Assembly (NCBI GenBank): GCA_949361645.1
Contig: OX442432.1
Coordinates: forward strand, 6,088,397-6,152,396
Length of the DNA stretch: 64,000 bases
DNA from: Spongilla lacustris
Lineage: Eukaryota; Porifera; Demospongiae; Spongillida; Spongillidae
Direction: 5' to 3'
Shown: positions 22,735 through 34,125 of the stretch, one piece after another
Numbering within the stretch: position 1 is the first letter of the stretch
Layout of the letters: each line of letters opens with the position of its first letter
Position numbers and translations under genes: made by a program
The notes under the pieces: generated by a model
Told to the model about the DNA's origin: nothing
Database searches by the model: none
The model's input: the letters and a program-made list of their open reading frames with translations, nothing else

Positions 22735-24120
22735 TAGGGTGTGTAACCTCCCCTGAATAATGAAAATCGATTTTTCCGAATACTTTTAAAATACTAATCG
22801 GTTTTTCAGGTTTTTCTGGATCTGAAAATCGATTTTTCCGAATACTTGAAAAAAGAAAATCGATTTTTCCGAATAGGTTTTGACAATTTGCCAGCCGAAT
22901 ACCTAGGTTATTCAGGTTTTCTGCTCACTGAGCCACCTAAATGTACACATCACACCAGTTACCCTCCTACAGCTAAACCATAACACCAGATGTCCCTCAG
23001 CACACAAACACACTTTCCCCCATCACACCAGTGCCCTCATGAGGCACACAACCATAGCTACCCCCATCACACCAGACACCCTCCTACAACTACCCACATT
23101 ACACCAGATCAGTATAGCATGCATCCACAGCTACCCACATCACACCAGATGCACTCAGCACACAACCACAACTACCTACATAGGCCTAAATCGCTTGGCC
23201 TAACCACATACCTAGATGGGCGTGTCCTGACCTAAGTTAGTGTGGCCACGCTGAGGTCAACAAACACACCTACCCCCATCACACCAGATGCCCTAATGAG
23301 GTACACAACCATAGCTACCCCCATCACACCAGACACCCTACTACAACTACCCACATTACACCAGATCAGTACCCTCAGCATGCATCCACAGCTACCCAAC
23401 ATCACACCAGATGCACTCAGCACACAACCACAGCTACCTACATACTGTTACATAGACCTAAATCGCTTAGCCTAACCACATACCTAGTTGGGCGTGTCCT
23501 GACCTAAGTTAGCGTGGCCACGCTGAGGTCTACACATCGCACTTGATGCCAAAATAATAGAACCACAGATGACGTTTACGCACCACCAGCCATGCAGCCT
23601 CCATTTCACCATCGCGAGTCCCCAGACTAGGCCTAGTAGGCCTACGATCGCGGCAGTATCAGCTCAGAGAGATTGATGCAAGAAACCAGCTAGTTCGAAA
23701 TGCACTAAGCGAACTAACTTCGATTTGTAGCTGGAGCTGTCCGTCGTCATGACACGTGAAGAGGGAGATCTCTTTTGGCTAGTTCGAATTACTGCCCGTA
23801 CATGTATTTGATCTCGTCCCCACGTATATATTTATAGTAACTACAGTGACGTTAACGTTACACGTTTCAAATTAGAATTGTAATATCGTAAACGCGTATC
23901 CGGATATCGTCATAAAAATGTATTCGAATAATGGGCGAATTGTCGATGCGGACGACGAATACCTAAGTACCTCCGAATGGAGATGCACAAACCGGTTATT
24001 TCGAATAGAACAAATCCAATAATCGATTTTTCCGAGTAATGCTAAATTACTATTCGAACGGATAGGTTTTTGCGAATATCCGAATAACCCGAATAACCTG
24101 ATAACCGGTTACACACCCTA
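22735..24120. mobile_element. Non-autonomous hAT element, 1,386 bp, exact 8-bp TSD
   Basis: Ends TAGGGTGTGTAACC and inverse, flanked by CTAGCGAT (22727-22734, 24121-24128). The TSD sequence is part of the FB2 right arm, and the left arm shows the uninterrupted site (ATCGCTAG near 19785). Subterminal copies of AATCGATTTTTCCGAATA lie at both ends. The middle (about 22960-23530) is a direct duplication of a unit of roughly 275 bp rich in CATCACACCAG. No transposase. Confidence 0.88.
22960..23530. repeat. About 275-bp tandem duplication inside the hAT element
   Basis: Two copies share ACACCAGATGC, CCTAAATCGCTTGGCCTAACC / CTTAGCCTAACC and CGTGTCCTGACCTAAGTTAG. Each copy contains shorter CCCATCACACCAG sub-repeats. 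Confidence 0.8.
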
Positions 24121-24775
24121 CTAGCGATTATGTGTGAGATCGCAGTGAAGTTCTTTAGCTGGGAGGAATATATCAATGTTACTCCCGTGTAAATCCGAAA
24201 CGAAACAAAAAAGATACAAAAACACTGGAAATGTAATGGGCGTAGGGTGGTACCCCTACGCCCCCCTTTTTGACCCCTTGTATCTTTTTTCTTTTACGTC
24301 CGATTTTTATTTTGAAAGCAGATTCGTAATCCTCTCGTTAAGCTCTACAATGTTGGACGATGGGGTCCATACAGTTTTTCTTGCCCCCCCCCTCGCCAGG
24401 GAGTGCAATTCTATCAGAAGGGTTGTTTGCGTTATGTTATGAACTTATATTCGTGGTTTTATTAATTTTTTGTGTGCTAATTAGCTTGCATGGAAGTCAA
24501 TAGTACGGGTAATTTAAGCAGCTGTTGCGCATTTACACAGTGGGCGCGCTATGATTACTTATACAGCTGTTAGCCTGTTACGCATTGTTTTTAGTTTGCA
24601 ATTAGACATTAACCTTGAGCGGTTTGGAAAATACAAATAGAGAGTGCACCTGCTTCAAACGGGACAGCGTCGATGACTATAGGTATAATAGGAATTAAGA
24701 ACCCGTGGCTGACAGCTAGGCCAATTACATAACCAGGTAAACTGATACCATGCACACTACAATGGCACAGCTGTA

Positions 24776-25152
24776 CAGTACCAGTCAGAAAAAAGTTTCC
24801 GACCGTAGAGTACTTTTTCTACGGTGATACGCGAAGCACTAAAATTAGTACGCGTACGACATTATTGTGCTACGGTAGCGGAATACAGCGCACAGCGCAA
24901 TATATCTCTACGCTGACTACGCGTACCAGCGTTGCCATGATTACATGGCGCGAAATGTACGACATTCTTTCAAAGCTGCTGTTACTTGTGTTCGCGCTAC
25001 AAAGCGGCCAAATTCTACTACCCGAACTACGCGCTCAATGTTTACGCGTACTTCGCTACTCCGTACGCGTAGCTACGGTCTCACGCTACGATTCTACGCG
25101 AAGATAATTAAACTACGCGTAACGTAGGGAAACTTTTTTCTGACTGGTACTG
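24776..25152. mobile_element. Tc1/mariner-type MITE, 377 bp
   Basis: Inverse ends CAGTACCAGTCAGAAAAAAG, each with an outer TA (24774-24775, 25153-25154). The CAGTACCAGTC terminus and TA target are typical of Tc1/mariner derivatives. The body is rich in TACGCG words and has no transposase. Confidence 0.8.
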
Positions 25153-25393
25153 TATATACGATACGGCTATGCCCATATATAACTGTTTGTCTACGCGCAT
25201 ATATAAATGCCCAACTATAACAACGTGAAGTATACCTTATAAATGTACTGTATCGTTGCATTGGACCTTCTCTACACTAATCACTTACTATTAATAATCT
25301 TTCTGCTCCAGAGCTAGGGAGATCATTTGTACATGCATGTAGATTCTTTTACATAGTGAACAATTATATATACTGCAAGCAAAGCTGCAACAA
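25153..25393 (+). repeat. Dispersed direct repeat, copy 2
   Basis: Partner of 2039-2240, somewhat longer through small insertions. Its left edge coincides with the TA that flanks the mariner-type MITE 24776-25152. Confidence 0.6.
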
Positions 25394-25710
25394 GCAACTA
25401 GTAAGGGGATAAGGCCACACACACACACACAACTTGCTTCCACTATGCCATTATATATGTATAGCAATTGCAAACGTACCTACATCCAAGCAATGCCTTT
25501 CTTTACTCTCCTCCCTTCAGCCCAGCTATAGACCCCACCCACCATGGGCACAAATTGCCATTTTACCAACTATGCACACGACTGCCAAAGGAATCATTAT
25601 TGGTGAATAGCCAGCCCTTCCTTCCATGGAAGTGTGTGTAAGCAAGAACATGCATGCTGGTAATTTATTTGTGAATGGCCATATTAGTTATCCACAGACC
25701 TCAAACTTAC

Positions 25711-25803
25711 AGCAACATGTGGTGAAATGGGCACCACATCTCTGGAATGGTAGAGGAGAAGGCGAAACTCCACCAGGTCGAACAGGCAGGCTGGAATCTG
25801 GTC
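25711..25803 (-). CDS. ZFYVE26: ZFYVE26 homologue, exon 3
   Basis: A 93-bp phase 0/0 exon (31 codons) between an acceptor ending CATGTAG and a donor GTAAGT. It reads DQIPACLFDLVEFRLLLYHS and continues with RDVVPISPHVA. The LVEFRLLL...DVVPI stretch resembles the human spastizin segment around KLEFLLLSEDLQGDIP. The next exon in frame is exon 4 at 755, which gives an intron of about 24.95 kb. No alternative exon with this homology was seen between them. Confidence 0.7.
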
Positions 25804-25889
25804 CTACATGTATAGCGCGGTTAGGTGCCGCCATATATATATATAAGTATCCAGTCCAAATCGCATGCATAAGCGGCATGCCAGCTAAC

Positions 25890-25974
25890 CTGTTTTTCAG
25901 GAACAAGTCTCCTGTGTGTGTCCAACGCCAACCACGCTAGGTGATAAGGGGAGGGAATAGCCTCGGATGCTCTC
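25890..25974 (-). CDS. ZFYVE26: ZFYVE26 homologue, exon 2
   Basis: An 85-bp exon entered in phase 2 and leaving in phase 0. The acceptor is CGTAG at 25975-25979 and the donor is CAG/GTTAGC. It completes a Trp codon from exon 1 and then reads RASEAIPSPYHLAWLALDTH and RRLVPEKQ. HLAWLALDTHRRLVPEK corresponds to the AWVWLLVLEKWLAREKK region of human spastizin. A competing acceptor at 25937 would put the exon out of frame with exon 1, which decided the choice. Introns on either side are 72 and 86 bp. Confidence 0.68.
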
Positions 25975-26046
25975 CTACGTATTAACGAAGGCACAGGTTC
26001 TAAATAACGCGTCTCACAGCACCCTGCGCTACTGCTTTCGACTCAC

Positions 26047-26276
26047 CAGAAGCTAGTAGGGTCGAGGGCTAGCGCTTTTAGCAGCTCCCCCGGGTCCTCT
26101 CTGCTTCCATCGCTCTCGGCCCACGCCAAGCACAGCAGGTAGGCGAAGGCCGCTTCCCATTGTCCGAGTGCAATGCAGTTGAATGCAGCTGACTTGAGCA
26201 ACTCCCCTGTCTCCCCGCACTGCAGGACAGTCGCACAGTGACCGACCTCTCCTCCACGCTTTATTTCCTTAGCCAT
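26047..26276 (-). CDS. ZFYVE26: ZFYVE26 homologue, exon 1 (start codon)
   Basis: Opens with ATG at 26276 (MAKEIKRGGEVGHCATVLQC) and ends at the strong donor TCTG/GTGAGT. The second half, LLKSAAFNCIALGQWEAAFA then EDPGELLKALALDP, resembles the human N-terminus (FGFFCECLRRGEWELAQA ... VEDILQALVV). This is the first ATG with that homology, so the gene start is probably complete. No TATA box was recognised upstream (26277-26400). The gene runs leftward through exons 2 and 3, then the 25-kb intron. Confidence 0.7.
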
Positions 26277-27109
26277 ATTTCCACGAGCGACATCTTGTTG
26301 TTGTTCGTATATTTCCGTATTTGCAGCAGACAGTCATAGAATGGACGCAGTGACAAGTAGACGTCTAGAGCTCTAGCATATATTTACACAGGAAGAAATA
26401 TCGTATTTGATTTCCAGCCCTGGGTTTCGACGATCCTAGCACATGTACAGTGCAGATAGGTTTTTAACAAAATTCACAGTTGACTAATTGCTGACCGTAA
26501 ATACGAACAACTTCCACCTAACATTCCGTTTCTCCCACAAAAATTGACGGTTTCCTGTTTGGGGGTCTTCTCTGCGTGTGTGCGCATGCGCATATGTGTA
26601 GTATCCGCTACGCGTCGTAGCTACTGACGCGTAGCGGTGATGTAATCCATCCGCAGCTGCGTCCGTTGGGTCTGGAGCCGAGACTAGATCAGTGTGTGAG
26701 CTATCGGACATATTGAGATATATATCGTAACACATGTTTTGAAGCGTAGTCCTTCGTTTTTTAGTTACTAAAACTTGCTAATCAGCAACATTAAGCGGGG
26801 ACGACGAATTGCTGCTAAATTTAAGCTTAATATTGACACTGGTGCTCTATTGGTTTTCTGTTTCTGAAAGATAGGATGTATTATAATAAACAACTAATGA
26901 TCATATGCAAATAAAGATAATAGGGCCCACCGTTTGCATAAATGTTTGGAATTGTGGTCAGTCTATAATTTAAGAATCCCTCACGCTTAGCTTTTACATG
27001 TACGTGTAACTTTAGACATGTGTATTCTGTCATTCTTACAAAGGGTAATAAGTTTATACATTTTGTTTCAGAAACTGAGACACATATCAGTGTCTATTTG
27101 CGCCGGTGT

Positions 27110-27151
27110 GAACACCTGTGCACACTGTACACACAGTGTGCACAGGTGTTC
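27110..27151. repeat. Perfect palindrome, 19-bp arms
   Basis: GAACACCTGTGCACACTGT, four bases, then the exact inverse. A related single-arm word (CAGTGTGCACAGGTGTGCAC) recurs near 28264. Confidence 0.9.
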
Positions 27152-28441
27152 GTTCACAGTTCACTTTTAGCTCTGCACTATTTGATACAGGTGAGCAGTG
27201 TTCTGGATTTTTACATATCATGCATAAAAAGACTTGTGGATGGGTGGACAATGGTAAAAATAATAGTTTAATAACAGGTTATTTAATTTACTAATTGCAA
27301 AGTTGGTTCAAAATCAGCTCAGTCGCGCGCACGCGATATATGCATCTATGCTAGGTTACTTTTTAAACAATACTAATCAATTTCAATGTACTGGGGATCG
27401 ACTTGAAACCATTGAGGATCGTGCAGATCAAGGACCCTTCTGTATAGTATAGAGGAGGAGCCAGGACCTTCAGGCTTAATTTTGGAAGGAATTTTCAGCA
27501 GACAGCTGGTATTACAGGAAGTGTTTCAAAGCAGTGATATCACTATGGCTTTTTTTTTAACGTCTACACATACAGGTGTGTGCATACAATCACAACAAGG
27601 CAGCGGTGGTACCAGCAGGCATGGAAAAAGGAGGACGTGGCAAGGGATTTACAGTGAGTCACCAGTGACGATGTGCCAGACAAATGAGAAAGGACAACAC
27701 ATTTAGGTAGGGCAGTTGAACAGAGCATATACTACGTACTTTCTAATGAAGCCAGTGATGGAGAGTGCCTAGACTCAGATGAGAAGGAGGAATTTGAAGC
27801 CAGGGCTACATGGGCGATTGAGGCTGAAGGAGATGTTGAGCATGAACTAATCATCTGTAAGAGTAGCTGCTGCAGGATGTGTTCATGGTAGAATGGCGTG
27901 ATGGAGGTGTGGCCCAATCCCCTTGTGAACCTGGGAAGCCAAAAGAAATGAAGCTTCTGAACCGCCCCGGCTGTACCTGTTCCCTGCTTCAAAGCTTAGG
28001 TGTCTGATAATTCACTTGGAAGTTGTTGTACATGTGCCTGCAAATAAGATGAGGCAGACAGCATTGCAGAGAAGCAGTGTCGGATCTGCGGCAAATGATT
28101 AGCAAGTAGCAAAAACTAAGTACTTTTTGGCTTATGCAATTTTGTCTTATTACATGGTGTTTCCTTACATAATGATTTACAATAATAACCACTGATACAA
28201 ATGTCAAGATAAACATTGTCAGCAATTACCAGTCATCAGTACCACACAACATACATGTAGTACAGTGTGCACAGGTGTGCACACTATACCTAAAAAGCAT
28301 CAGTGCTCTGTATGCACTAATCTAATTAAGATGATTCAAGATGAGGTACATAGGCCTTAATGCCCTCTATCATCACTGTGATTTTTTATTTTAGATCATG
28401 TTCCCCTGATGCAAAATTCAGGCAATTTAAAGTGCAAATAA

Positions 28442-28475
28442 AAGTAAAGTGTGAACAAGTGTTCACACTTTACTT
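28442..28475. repeat. Perfect palindrome, 16-bp arms
   Basis: AAGTAAAGTGTGAACA, two bases, exact inverse. It shares GTGTGAACA with the palindrome at 27106-27151, so the two may mark ends or hot spots of one element. Confidence 0.9.
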
Positions 28476-28732
28476 AAGCCTAATTAAGTTAGTCATAAAA
28501 AACCTAGAAATTAAAACCACATATTACCAATGTTGTCAGGTGATAGTGTAATGCAAATGTTAACTTGAACTTTGAAAATCACATTCCATCTGTTGATTAC
28601 ATACAAGGAGAGTTAGGTCTGGTTTTCTTGTTGAAATTCTTCACATACAACTCTTACATGAAGCCCTCAAATCACCATAAGGACTTAATAATTTCAAATA
28701 ATGTTAAAGCCATATATCAAAACCACCTTTGG

Positions 28733-28920
28733 GTATCGAGCAGTAACTCTCATATAGGATTTGTGCCGTATCATGAAATCATTAAAAAAAAACGCGATCC
28801 GCGTATAACTCACGAACCGAGAAACGGATAGTGCAGCTCTTTATTGCTATCGAGCCACAATGGAAAGACGATCATTTTCATGTTTTGTTCAAGTCGCCAA
28901 ACCGTTTACTTTAAGAGAAC
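28733..28920. repeat. Unclassified MITE-like repeat, copy B
   Basis: Inverse partner of 13165-13475, without the internal insertion. Non-coding. Confidence 0.6.
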
Positions 28921-29944
28921 AAAAAAGGTCGTAGTTCGCGTTCCCAGACCGAAATTTGTCCATAGTCGTCGTCGTCGTCTTTATGGGTGAGTATAACTCG
29001 AGATAGGAAAGGTTTTAAAGAGCGCCAGTTGCACCAAAAAATCTAGAAAAATCCAACCGACTGCCCCTTGATGTCAGATATACATGTTTGGTATGAAGCA
29101 ACACATGTAATTACGTCCGAGTACACAAGCGTTCCCATGACAATACTCATACGTCTACACAGCCAGAAGTTACCAATCTGATTCAAACCTGGTGGGACTC
29201 TTCAGTTTGTACCGAGGGTGGGTCACAATCTGAATCAGAGTAACAGATAACAACAATCTGATTGTGGTCTGCAGCCTCAATCTGATCCAGATTGTATAAC
29301 AACTTGACCCACAATTTAATAACAGCTTGACCCATGACTGGTAAACAAGATTGTGCTCCCTCGTTCCAGACCACTGTTGCTAGTTAGCACTGAACCGTAA
29401 ATCGAAATATCTGAGCACTCTTTCTCTGATCTACTGTATGGTGCGACACACTCGAGCTCTGTGGTATTGTAGTGCCTTAAAGATCTCATCTCGACCTCCT
29501 CGCGCGCCTGGCTCTCTTTCCGTGATCGTTTTCCCCGTGAAATGTAATATGTCAATGGTAAGGATTTGGGAATGTCTGATAATTTATCTAAATAATGCAC
29601 ACTACCTGGTTAGGTACTAGGTGTTACTGGTTCGCAGCCGCGGTGTGTGCATAACAGGGCAAAGGTATGCTGGTTGGTACGAATTAGGGCGAGCTTATAT
29701 ACTCCTCTTTGTTTCTGGGTCACATCGTAGCATTGTTATGCAAATTTATAGAAGCGACACGTGCTAGAAGTACTGACGATATAAGAAAAACGCTTTTGTG
29801 GAAGCTGAGGACGTTCGCCACGTGTACCATCCATTAGAGACGCTGCTGATAACCAAAAGGTATTTTTGTGTATATGTATATATTTTCGTGTAGGAACGTA
29901 TTGGCGGCCCTGCTTTATCTAAGATTGGGGAGGGGGAGCCATGA

Positions 29945-29945
<1 letters not shown>

Positions 29946-30001
<56 letters not shown>
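29946..30001. repeat. (GT)n microsatellite
   Basis: About 56 bp of uninterrupted GT. Confidence 0.97.
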
Positions 30002-30004
<3 letters not shown>

Positions 30005-30055
30005 ATTTGTGTGCATGATGTTACAAATGTGCTTATACAATCTTTTATGTTTTAG

Positions 30056-30772
30056 GTTGAGTTATTCAATGCAATTGTCAGAGCACAGAATATTTACAGC
30101 AATTGACTTTCATCATTTATCTGTACAGCAGCATAAGAGTTACCTGTCTGATGCCTTTACCACAGATTCCAGGTGAGCTTAAGAGCCTGTATTATAGTAC
30201 AGAAAACACATAAGTATTTCTTTTGTTTAGGTGTGGTGATGGTTTGAAGATCTTCAACAATGTTTCCATTGAGAAACTCAGTGTAGGCCTGCAGAGGTTT
30301 ATATTGTCCAGGAGCACTTCAAAATGTAAGCACATCTTTATATACATTTCTGATATGGAGGGAGAGGGATGGGGGTGGGAAGGGGATAGCCCCACCCCTT
30401 ATGCCAGCTTGGGGGAGGCGGTCCCCCCTTTTCCTTTCTCCCCTAGAAATCACAGACCGTGATGGTCTGGAGAAAGAAAGAAAAAAAGGAATCACCAACC
30501 AAGTGTGTCTTCACATGCCACGAGACATTTCTTCTATCAGACTGTGCATGTGTAAGGTACCTCCCACATTAACCTAGGTTAACTCGTTCACCTTCATATA
30601 CATGGGCATATGTGTTTCATATAGGCTTAGCATATCACTCTGGCGACTGCTGGTCTTAACTACACAACTATCAAGGGGTTTCAGAACTATAATAGTGCTA
30701 ATAAATATTCAAATCTTGCACAGCCTACGAGAGGATTTTGTTGTGGTTATCGTTCCATCCATCTTTTGTCAG
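30056..30772 (+). CDS. Candidate exons of an unrecognised plus-strand gene
   Basis: Four intervals with clear acceptor and donor sites: 30056-30172 (TTTTAG ... CAG/GTGAGC), 30231-30325 (TTTAG ... AAAT/GTAAGC), 30447-30556 (CCCTAG ... AAG/GTACCT) and 30625-30772 (ATATAG ... CAG/GTAAGA). Translations include QLSEHRIFTAIDFHHLSVQQ, KIFNNVSIEKLSVGLQRFIL and TTQLSRGFRTIIVLINIQIL. Exons 3 and 4 agree in phase (an Arg codon is split between them). Exons 2 and 3 do not: the plain junction makes TAA. So either one boundary is wrong or the gene is decayed. No start was found; a stop could follow the acceptor near 30825. Function unknown. Confidence 0.4.
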
Positions 30773-30901
30773 GTAAGAGCATAACGCCTGTGCACCTTAA
30801 TATAATATGTGTTTTATATTCCCAGGAGAGTGTTTAATGTCTTGCACCATGCCAGAGTTCTAACTCAGGCAGACTCAACTCAGCCAACACAGTAATCCTC
30901 A

Positions 30902-31075
30902 ACTCAGCTCTGTTGCCCTCAAATTCCAGCTTACCTCTACCTCAACTCAGCTCTGTTGCCCTCAAATTCCAGCTTACCTCTACCTCAACTCAGCTCTGTT
31001 GCCCTCAAATTCCAGCTTACCTCTACCTCAACTCAGCTCTGTTGCCCTCAAATTCCAGCTTACCTCTACCTCAAC
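30902..31075. repeat. 43-bp minisatellite, four copies
   Basis: Four nearly identical copies of a unit beginning AACTCAGCTCTGTTGCCCTC and ending TTACCTCTACCTC. It sits just after the candidate exon cluster. Confidence 0.92.
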
Positions 31076-31099
31076 AGCCTGCTTGAGCTGCTTCACACA

Positions 31100-32187
31100 C
31101 TCAACTACATCTCAGCTCAGCCTGCCTCCACTCAGCTATTCTGGGAAAACCTGTTGGTTACTTGTTGGATTACATCATCCATGCACAATGTTCATAATGG
31201 CTACAGAGTACATGTATGTCATTCAGGAATAAACACTAGGTGCGTGTAAATTGGCATTTTTTACCAATAAGATTTTACCATGGATTGTAACTAGGTTAAA
31301 CAGGCCTGCTGTTCCCATTGTTCCCAACTGTTATGTTCGCAAATTTGAAGAGAGATTGAACAGAAACTCGCCAATGAGAAGACTCTAACGGGATTGGAGT
31401 AATATGCTGTACTGCTTAGATGTGTATTTGTGTATTGTTTGTAACGTGTATTGTATTGTTTTTGTTTGTAATCTTTTGCGAATCGAACCATAAATAAAAT
31501 AAAAAACATTAAGGGCTGGGAACGCGGTAAACATACGTAAATGCGTCCCGGTCTTCATCGGATACCGCGTTGATTCAGAGAAATACTATGGTAATACAAT
31601 CTGGATCAATTTTACTCCCACATATCTGAGCCAAAGGTTTCCACCAAGTCTACGAAGGTCTGGTAAACAATCTAATTCAACACTGGGTACAGGTTTGAGT
31701 CAAGAAAAAACTCGAGGGGTCCGCCACTACCCTAAAAGCCGTACGAGATTTCGAAATCACGGAGATTTCGAAATCAATTTCAGATTTCTGTTTGATTTCC
31801 GGTGATTTCCAGATTTCCGACTGATTTCTTGTGATTTCTACCGTAATACGACTTGGATTTCAACATTTCTTTTGACGTAAAAACACATTTGTGACGTAGC
31901 TGGTCAGTCTGAGGCGAGGTCTGAGGGAGGTGGACGGGTCACGGCGCGGCTGTATGCGGCAACCAATTTAACAATGGCATGATTTTAAAGCGTGCCATTC
32001 TACCTAGACATTTTGGGGTGTCAGTGTGTGAACTGTATGTATTTTCTCGCGCATTTGTGACCGAATAGTGCTTGTTAGTGCCAAACGACATAATTTCGAC
32101 GCCCAAAGGCTATTCTATTTTTGTTTACGTAATTAGAACGGGTCATAAACGGCTCGCTGTTATTGTAAAGCTTAATAGCTCTTTTGA
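31100..32187. other. Intergenic stretch, nothing firm
   Basis: An A-rich tail-like AATAAAATAAAAAACA lies at 31493-31508 and clusters of GATTTC words at 31745-31850 look like a transposon end, but no TIR pair or coding exon was resolved. Confidence 0.4.
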
Positions 32188-33180
32188 TAAATGCCGCGGA
32201 GCTGTGAAAGTTGGCTTTCGTAAGCTAACCTGCCCGCGAGGATAGGCCCTAATTTGGACTGTCAGTGAACATCGATCACACGCCCAGACAGCTACCTACG
32301 GTACCCTAGTCGGGCGGGCCCGGCCCGCCCGTCTATGGCAGATAGAGCAGGCAGCCATGTAACTACGGCAGACAAATGAAGTGGACACTACAGTAGACAG
32401 CTAAGCCTATGCAGTGGACAGTGGACCCTAAGGCAAGACAGCCTAGCCAACAGCTACATGTAGGAAGCAGACAGTTAAGTACCTACAACAGGCACATGTG
32501 GAGAGGGCCCTAAGGCAGTGGGCACTACATCAGACGACACCAGGCACTTGTGCAGTGACACAGCACACAGCTGTGGAGTTAACATAACAGCACTGAGACG
32601 TGGAGTGAATATCACAGCACAGACAACTGGACCATAGCATGACAGCTGGCTCCTGTAATTAAGGCTGGGGAGTGCACATCACAGAACGTGGCTGTAGAGC
32701 AAACATTCACTATTGAGTGAACATCAAAACAGATGGCTGTGGAATGAACATCTCAGCACAGACAACTCGACCCTATAAGCATCACAGCAGGCACCTATGA
32801 AGTGAACATCATGGAAGAGGCACCTATGGAGAGAGTGAACTTCACACCAGACAGCTGTGAAGTGAACATCACAGTTACATTGTAAGAGACAAGTGTACCC
32901 TATGGCAGATAGCTGTGGAGCAGGCGACCAAGTAACTACGAGAGACAAATGGAATGGACACTACAGTAGACAATTATGAAGTGGACAGTGGACCCTAAGG
33001 CAAAACAGCCTAGCCAAAGCTAGATAGCAGACAGATAAGTACCTACAGCAGACACATGGGGAGAGGGCCCTCAGGCAGTGGGCACTACATGTACATGTAC
33101 ATCAGACCACACCAGGCACTTGTGCAGTGACACAGCACAGACAACTGGACTATAGCATGACAGCTGACACCTATGCAGTG

Positions 33181-34125
33181 AACACTGTGGACTGAACATC
33201 ACAGCAGACCACTGTGGTGTGAACATCACAGCAGACCACTGTGGTGTGAACATCACAGCAGACCACTGTGGTGTGAACATCACAGCAGACCACTGTGGTG
33301 TGAACATCACAGCAGACCACTGTGGTGTGAACATCACAGCAGACCACTGTGGTGTGAACATCACAGCAGACCACTGTGGTGTGAACATCACAGCAGACCA
33401 CTGTGGTGTGAACATCACAGCAGACCACTGTGGTGTGAACATCACAGCAGACCACTGTTGAGTGAACATCACAGCAGACCACTGTGGTGTGAACATCACA
33501 GCCGACCACTGTGGTGTGAACATCACAGCAGATCACTGTTGAGTGAACATCACAGCAGACCACTGTGGTGTGAACATCACAGCCGACCAAGTGGTGTGAA
33601 CATCACAGCAGACCACTGTTGAGTGAACATCACAGCAGACCACTGTGGTGTGAACATCACAGCAGACCACTGTGGTGTGAACATCACAGCAGACCACTGT
33701 GGTGTGAACATCACAGCCGACCACTGTGGTGTGAACATCACAAAGCAGACCACTGTTGAGTGAACATCACAGCAGACCACTGTGGTGTGAACATCACAGC
33801 CGACCAAGTGGTGTGAACATCACAGCAGACCACTGTTGAGTGAACATCACAGCAGACCACTGTGGTGTGAACATCACAGCAGACCACTGTGGTGTGAACA
33901 TCACAGCAGTCCACTGTGGTGTGAACATCACAGCAGACCACTGTTGAGTGAACATCACAGCAGACCACTGTTGAGTGAACATCACAGCATACCACTGTGC
34001 AGCGAACATCACAGCAGACCACTGTAGTGTGAACATCACAGCAGACCACTGTGCAGCGAACATCGCAGCAGACCACTGTGGTGTGAACATCACAGCAGAC
34101 TACTGTGGAGCTAACGTCACAGAAG
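33181..34125 (+). repeat. 27-bp minisatellite, array A
   Basis: About 35 units of GAACATCACAGCAGACCACTGTG plus GTGT-type spacer (27 bp). Open frames of the NITADHCGV type are artefacts of a period divisible by three. Variants (TTGAGT, GCAGC) occur in patches. Confidence 0.95.

Larger units (their letters stand above)
19514..24395. mobile_element. Foldback element FB2, 4.88 kb, 8-bp target duplication
   Basis: CCAGGGAG flanks both ends (19506-19513, 24396-24403). Inverted arms of about 400 bp: GGGGCAAGAAAAAC, TATGGACCCCATCGTCC, a CGTAGGG...CCCTACG block, and CAGCTAAAGAACTTCACTG recur inversely near 24130-24390, and the match continues through 22590 on the inner side. The left arm hosts a 68-bp TTAA MITE, and the right arm a hAT MITE. 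The core (about 19950-22580) has only simple arrays and no transposase. It is unrelated to FB1. An 8-bp TSD fits hAT, P or Merlin, among others. Confidence 0.8.
756..25710 (-). other. Intron 3 of ZFYVE26 homologue, 25 kb of nested transposons
   Basis: Bounded by the phase-0 donor at 25710 (GTAAGT on the minus strand) and the acceptor at 756. Every neighbouring intron is under 400 bp. The interior consists almost entirely of repeats listed separately. The stretch homologous to the second gene copy ends at about 895, so that duplication breakpoint lies inside this intron. This is an inference from exon phases and homology; a transcript spanning it has not been seen. Confidence 0.6.
26277..30055. 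other. Intergenic stretch upstream of the ZFYVE26 start
   Basis: No gene is supported. It holds short palindromes (27110-27151, 28442-28475), MITE-like copy B (28733-28920) and a (GT)n tract. A coding-like stretch near 27741-27846 (EASDGECLDSDEKEEFEARA in the plus frame), followed by a donor-like TCTG/TAAGAG, may be an exon or transposon remnant but has no recognised homology. Confidence 0.5.
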
